DNA of 49,215 nucleotides from an uncultured Bacillota bacterium (lineage in GTDB: Bacteria; Bacillota; Clostridia; Christensenellales; Pumilibacteraceae). How positions within the stretch are numbered: position 1 is the first letter of the stretch; the number at the start of each line of letters is the position of its first letter. The stretch is taken from NCBI GenBank assembly GCA_949294845.1, contig CASFJH010000045.1, forward strand, positions 1-49,215, read 5' to 3'. Positions 44,916-49,215 of the stretch are shown piece by piece. Made by a program: the position numbers and the translations under genes. The notes beneath the pieces were generated by a model. That model saw nothing but the letters and a program-made list of their open reading frames with translations, was not told the origin of the DNA and did not search any database.

Positions 44916-47456
44916 ATGACTGAAGCCAACAAGAAAAAATCAAGAGCAGCTCTGGTGATTTTTGTCCTGCTGTGCTGCGCCGCGCTGTGTGCGTGCGGCT
45001 CGGGCGCAAACGTAAAGGTGCTGCCGGAGAAAACCGAGGACGTGCAGCTCGGAGCCATGTATGAAACGGCTCAGACTTTCACCGACGGCACTACTGCATA
45101 CGACGTATCGTCGGTAACGGTTCGCCGCGAGTCTGACGGAAAGACCGTAACGCTGATATACGGCGCGTTCGACGTTGTCGAAAAAACAGGGTATACTGTC
45201 GAGTATACCGCGTCGACTGAAAGCGGAACAGTCAAACAGGTCGTAAAGCTGCGCGTGATCGATACTTCTGCGCCTGTAATATTCACTCCGAATAACGGTA
45301 TTGCATCGGTAGGAACAAAGTATTTGTTTCCCGAGACATCGCTGCAGGACGACTCGGGCGAACAGGTGACGCCGCAGATTTCGGTTAAATACAGAGCCGA
45401 CGGCAGCGCGGTCGAGTGCGACGGTTATGGATTTACTCCCACTGCCATAGGCTACTATGACATAACCATATCAGCCGAGGACAGCGCCGGGAACAGGGCA
45501 GAGGATACTTATTCCGTGTATGCGCGCACGGCGTTAAAGGTCAACGAGCTTGACGGCCTGGACGATGAAGGCCTGATACAGACCGTATACAGCAAAAACG
45601 GAACGGTAACCGTGCAAGCGTCGTTGTCGGCGTTGAGGAGAACCTCTCAGTCGGCAGGCTCGGCATATTTGCCCTCCGGCACGGGAGAAAGAACGGGATT
45701 TTATTTCACGCCGCGCAACGATTCGTCCGTAATGGATCAGTACGGTGACGACGGCTTTATATCGGTATGGGTGTATATAGCCGATTTTGCCGGATCGGTC
45801 AGAACGGCATATTTCGGCAACAGCGAGACCGAACTGAGAGCCAACGTCTGGCAGAACATAAAAATATCGTCGGCGCAGGTGGGCGATTATAAGCGCTTTT
45901 TCGACAGACTGTCTACCGGCGGACTGCCGCTGTTCGAGGTGGAAAACACCGGCGGCGACTATTCGCTGTTCGTCGACGGAATATTCGCGGAGCGCGGCGG
46001 CCTGACCGTTTCCGGTCTGAACGACTCGTATGCGGCCGGCGACGAGGTGAGCTTTACGGTAAGCGGCGCGCCGGTTACTAAAGCCGAGTACTGGTACGCC
46101 GGCGAGACAGCGGAAATTACCGGGCAGTCGTTTGTCGCGGAAAATGAGGGGACGTATACCGTAAATATTTACGCCGACGACCTTTCCGCAAGCTATGCCC
46201 GAACCTTTACGGTCGGCTCGCGCACATCGGAATTTAATGAGGAACCGTGGTACCGCAAGAGCACGGAGGGCGAGCTGCCTGAAGTGACCGTAAAGCAGGA
46301 CGGAGCCGCAGTAGCCGCTCAGGTATCGTTTGAGCAGGTCGATCTCGTTACCGGACAGAGCTATTCGGTAAACAAGGTAGTGCCTCCTTCCGAAGGCGCG
46401 TTCGGACTGGTGCTTATCTCCGTTTATAACGGCGTGGTCTGCCGCGAGCTGTACGTTCTGCCCGTCCGCGAATACGCGCGGGACGTATTCTACGACACCG
46501 ATTCCGCCGACGCGATAGAAAGTGCTCATGTCGGCGACAGCTCGATTACATTCAGCTTTATGGAAACCTTTGACGGCGAAACCGGCGTAGTTTGCATAAA
46601 CAACAATACGGGGGAAGAAGCATTCTTTAACAACAGAGCCGGCTGGCAGCCCATATATTCGAAAGAGCATTACGCCGAATACGATTATCTCATATTCCGT
46701 ATGAAAGCGAGCGTTCCCAAATGCCGTCTGTCATATATAGGCGAGGACGTCTGGAAGAGTATCACTGTTTCAAACAACATATCCACCGAGTGGACGGAAT
46801 ACCGCATAGACATCAATGAGATCATCGATAATTTCGAGTCCATGACGGCAACGCAGCTTTTCTGGACTGACAACATGGAAAAACAGCCTTATGTCATTTA
46901 CATTTCGGATATAAAGGTTGCATACGAGCCTGTTATTCCCGCGGATCAGATGACGGCGCCGTTCTTCGATACAGATTCGGCCGCTGCGGTATCCGACGTA
47001 AGCGTCGGCAGCAATACGCATATCTCCGTAAGTCATAAGGATTCTTACGACGGGGAGACCGGCGTAGTATGCATTAACAACAGCACGGGGATCGAGGCGT
47101 TCTTCAATAACCGCTCGGGCTGGAGGCCTGTTTACTCCAAGGAGAGCTATTCCGACTTCGACTATCTTGTGTTCCGCGTAAAGGCAAGCGTGCCTAAATG
47201 CCGTCTGTCGTATATAGGCGAGAACGGGTGGATAAATTTAACCGTTTCAAACAATATTTCCACCGAGTGGACCGATTACTATATAAACATCAACAAGATA
47301 ATAGACAACTTTGAATCCATGACTGAAGAGCAACTGTTCTGGACTGATAACATGGATAAGCAGCCTTATACTATTTACATTTCGGATATAAGAGTGGAGA
47401 AGAAGTTCAGCCCGCCCGAAACGGGACTGCCGTTCCCTGACGACTGGCTTCAGTAA
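44916..47456 (+). CDS. Large lipoprotein with Ig-like domains and a tandem C-terminal domain
   Basis: An 846-aa lipoprotein (lipobox LCAC, Cys27) with AAGGAGG before the ATG. Residues 30-205 look like two Ig/HYR-type modules (the second ends ITISAEDSAGNRAEDTYSVY), 206-360 a sandwich, and 361-440 another Ig-like module. Residues 523-669 and 682-828 are two close copies of a domain of about 147 residues with conserved GETGVVCINN, AFFNNR-GW, YSKE-Y, KASVPKCRLSYIGE and YISDI. I do not recognise the domain; a carbohydrate-binding role is an inference from the setting. Confidence 0.7.
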   Translation: MTEANKKKSRAALVIFVLLCCAALCACGSGANVKVLPEKTEDVQLGAMYETAQTFTDGTTAYDVSSVTVRRESDGKTVTLIYGAFDVVEKTGYTVEYTASTESGTVKQVVKLRVIDTSAPVIFTPNNGIASVGTKYLFPETSLQDDSGEQVTPQISVKYRADGSAVECDGYGFTPTAIGYYDITISAEDSAGNRAEDTYSVYARTALKVNELDGLDDEGLIQTVYSKNGTVTVQASLSALRRTSQSAGSAYLPSGTGERTGFYFTPRNDSSVMDQYGDDGFISVWVYIADFAGSVRTAYFGNSETELRANVWQNIKISSAQVGDYKRFFDRLSTGGLPLFEVENTGGDYSLFVDGIFAERGGLTVSGLNDSYAAGDEVSFTVSGAPVTKAEYWYAGETAEITGQSFVAENEGTYTVNIYADDLSASYARTFTVGSRTSEFNEEPWYRKSTEGELPEVTVKQDGAAVAAQVSFEQVDLVTGQSYSVNKVVPPSEGAFGLVLISVYNGVVCRELYVLPVREYARDVFYDTDSADAIESAHVGDSSITFSFMETFDGETGVVCINNNTGEEAFFNNRAGWQPIYSKEHYAEYDYLIFRMKASVPKCRLSYIGEDVWKSITVSNNISTEWTEYRIDINEIIDNFESMTATQLFWTDNMEKQPYVIYISDIKVAYEPVIPADQMTAPFFDTDSAAAVSDVSVGSNTHISVSHKDSYDGETGVVCINNSTGIEAFFNNRSGWRPVYSKESYSDFDYLVFRVKASVPKCRLSYIGENGWINLTVSNNISTEWTDYYININKIIDNFESMTEEQLFWTDNMDKQPYTIYISDIRVEKKFSPPETGLPFPDDWLQ
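46482..47399 (+). repeat. Coding tandem duplication of the ~147-aa domain
   Basis: Copy 1 spans 46482-46922 and copy 2 spans 46959-47399, joined by a 12-residue linker. The proteins are very similar, while many third codon positions differ, so the duplication is not recent. Confidence 0.85.
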
Positions 47457-47511
47457 AGCAACTCGCAGTGCAGACTGTTGCATATAAAAATAATTAAAGG
47501 AGAGACAAACC

Positions 47512-49215
47512 ATGAAAAGGAAAGCAAAAATGCTGATTATGGCCGCTATCGGGTGCCTTATGGCGTTGTCGCTCTGCGCGGGACTGTATAACGCGTCCGC
47601 CGCAGAGGGAACCGATCCGGTGCTGATCACAGACAAAGCTTCCGTGCGCATCATGAACGCCGAGAAGAAGCACGTCGACGGAATACGGTTTCTCGTATCG
47701 ATGTCAAAATCCGATTTCGAAACGCTGACCGCCGCACAATCCGTCGAGGTGCACACGCTCATGCTGCCTGAAGAGGCTTTGGCGGGAACCGAGCTTACCG
47801 CGGACATTATCGGACAGGACGGCAAGTACAACGGCTACACCGTGCTCGACGTCACGCTTTACGCGAAAAGCGGAGGAAGCGAAACGGTAAACTCGTTCGC
47901 ATACGACGACGAAACGGACAGATATCAGGCTTACGCATATGTAAGCGACTGGCCGTTCGAGCAGGAGGACGGCGAATCGCAGGGCGAATACGAGCAGCGT
48001 CTGAAGGAGCTTTACCGCATGAACATCGCCTGCCGCAGTTATTATACCTACGGACAGGACAAAACGTATTCCGTGAACGATAACGGCGAAAGCACGGCTG
48101 CGGTGCGCAATATGGAATATCTTGCCGCGCAGGCCATAGCCGACGAAACCACTTTAAGCGAAGAAAAGCTGCTTCTCGAAAATTACCTGACCGATTACAA
48201 CGTTACAGTAGGTGGGGAAAATTACAGCGTCCGTTACGGCGTTTCGCTTAACGACGCCGGTATCGAGCTTACGCCGCCGACGGTCGAGGGCAAGGTTTTC
48301 AACACATGGAAAAACGGCGACGAGTTTCTCAATTTGTCCGCTCCTGTAACAAAGGATATGACGCTTACGCCGACGTACATCGACGAAAACGTCTGGTTCA
48401 ACACCGACAATCCGTCGGTGGCACAGGGCTCGAATACAAGTCTTACTTACGAATGGCTGCCCGAGCTTGACGGCGTTACCGGCGTTTATGCTGTTACGGC
48501 TTCGTCGGGACCGGTCGATTTGTTCTTCTCCAACCGCAATGGCTTCAAAATAGTATCGTCGAAAGACGTATACAGCAAGTACGACAAGCTCGTATTCCGT
48601 CTTAAGGCTTCCGAAGAATCGGTCAACCTGCAGTATATAGGTGAGAATCCTTGGAACGTGATCGATGTGACTGGCGGATCGCTCGGCACCGAATGGAAGG
48701 ACTTTACCATTGATATGTCGACGGTTCTGGCCGACTTTGACAACTTTGCAAGCACGTTCACATTCTATCTCAACTGCAGCAAGGCCGTTACCGTTTACAT
48801 AGGCGAGATTTTCGCTTACAGCTCGGGCGAGACCACATGGCTGGAAACCGATCTGATGGGTAACGATCTCGTTACATGGCAAGGCGACGGCAGTCAGGCC
48901 GAACCCACGACTTTCGAATGGCTGCCCGAGGTCGACGGGGAAAAGGGCGTTATCGCCATCACCTGCAACGACGCGAGAGAAGTGTATTTCAACCCGAGAA
49001 GCGGCAGTTGGGCAAAACCGGTATATTCCAAGGAATACTATACCGATTTGCTTAAACAGGGCTACAACAGCATAGTATTCAGGGTAAAGGCGACCGGCAA
49101 TATCGATTTCAGCTACGGACGCGAAAAAAATTGGGATGATAGCAATGATGTCGGGATCAGTTTGGCGCTTAAAGGTATTACTTCAGAATGGACCGATTGC
49201 GCTATAAGTCTTGAG
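47512..49215 (+). CDS. Secreted surface protein with the same repeated domain, 3' end cut
   Basis: The frame is open for 568 codons to the window edge; the start ATG 47512 has AAGGAGA 8 nt upstream. A Sec signal peptide without lipobox ends near ASAAEG (residues 28-33). Residues 40-230 resemble a module common in clostridial surface proteins (GIRFLVSMSKSDFETL, IACRSYYTYG). Residues 230-290 look like a Listeria/Bacteroides InlB-type repeat (KVFNTWKNGDEF, TLTPTY). Residues 293-437 and 441 onward are two more divergent copies of the domain repeated in the preceding lipoprotein (VYSKYDKLVFRLKAS, LQYIGENPW). A missing C-terminal anchor would lie beyond the window. Confidence 0.75.
   Translation, partial: MKRKAKMLIMAAIGCLMALSLCAGLYNASAAEGTDPVLITDKASVRIMNAEKKHVDGIRFLVSMSKSDFETLTAAQSVEVHTLMLPEEALAGTELTADIIGQDGKYNGYTVLDVTLYAKSGGSETVNSFAYDDETDRYQAYAYVSDWPFEQEDGESQGEYEQRLKELYRMNIACRSYYTYGQDKTYSVNDNGESTAAVRNMEYLAAQAIADETTLSEEKLLLENYLTDYNVTVGGENYSVRYGVSLNDAGIELTPPTVEGKVFNTWKNGDEFLNLSAPVTKDMTLTPTYIDENVWFNTDNPSVAQGSNTSLTYEWLPELDGVTGVYAVTASSGPVDLFFSNRNGFKIVSSKDVYSKYDKLVFRLKASEESVNLQYIGENPWNVIDVTGGSLGTEWKDFTIDMSTVLADFDNFASTFTFYLNCSKAVTVYIGEIFAYSSGETTWLETDLMGNDLVTWQGDGSQAEPTTFEWLPEVDGEKGVIAITCNDAREVYFNPRSGSWAKPVYSKEYYTDLLKQGYNSIVFRVKATGNIDFSYGREKNWDDSNDVGISLALKGITSEWTDCAISLE

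Overview
The window looks like a chromosome fragment from an uncultured, probably gut-associated member of the Clostridia. This is inferred from gene content only: a Gram-positive HPr kinase, Sec lipoproteins, consensus sigma-A promoters, a clostridial-type topoisomerase IV and a YfhO protein. The Christensenellales/Borkfalkia-like lineages would fit, but no rRNA is present to prove it.

Layout. Positions 1-2454 hold two glycoside-hydrolase-type genes, the first cut by the left edge. Positions 2649-8595 hold queH-uvrC, then a HAD phosphatase, hprK, an alpha/beta hydrolase and two small hypothetical genes, mostly with overlapping stops and starts. On the minus strand follow a secreted beta-propeller-like protein and murG; murG is divergent from a lysophospholipase-like hydrolase. 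Positions 12123-16765 carry parE-parC with a strong promoter and terminator. A convergent spacer with degenerate repeats separates them from a minus-strand marR-cysE-cysS operon. A purine-type phosphoribosyltransferase, an esterase and an MFS transporter run rightward to 22387. galE and a gtrA-glycosyltransferase-yfhO cassette run leftward (22667-27948).

The right-hand part is carbohydrate metabolism. Positions 28043-33596 hold a uronate operon: uxaB (tagaturonate reductase), uxaA (altronate dehydratase), a broken GH2 beta-glucuronidase-type gene and a beta-propeller protein. It is preceded by a consensus promoter and a perfect match to the cre/LacI-type operator consensus. After a 41-bp and a 16-bp minisatellite comes one long co-directional block (34569 to beyond 49215). 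It encodes an AraC regulator, two ABC sugar permeases and a solute-binding lipoprotein with no ATPase, a cytoplasmic and a lipoprotein GH123/DUF4091-like enzyme, and three large exported proteins. Two of these carry four copies of an unfamiliar domain of about 147 residues. This block looks like a glycan capture and import system.

The most unusual regulatory signal is that four genes (queH, the HAD phosphatase, the secreted propeller and gtrA) have a TATAAT box exactly 6 nt before the start codon and no usable Shine-Dalgarno sequence. This predicts leaderless mRNAs. Other genes here have ordinary leaders and ribosome binding sites. Other points of note are a nested dyad over the parE promoter, divergent promoters with superimposed -10 boxes at murG, and Thr/Tyr at the two main quinolone-resistance positions of ParC.
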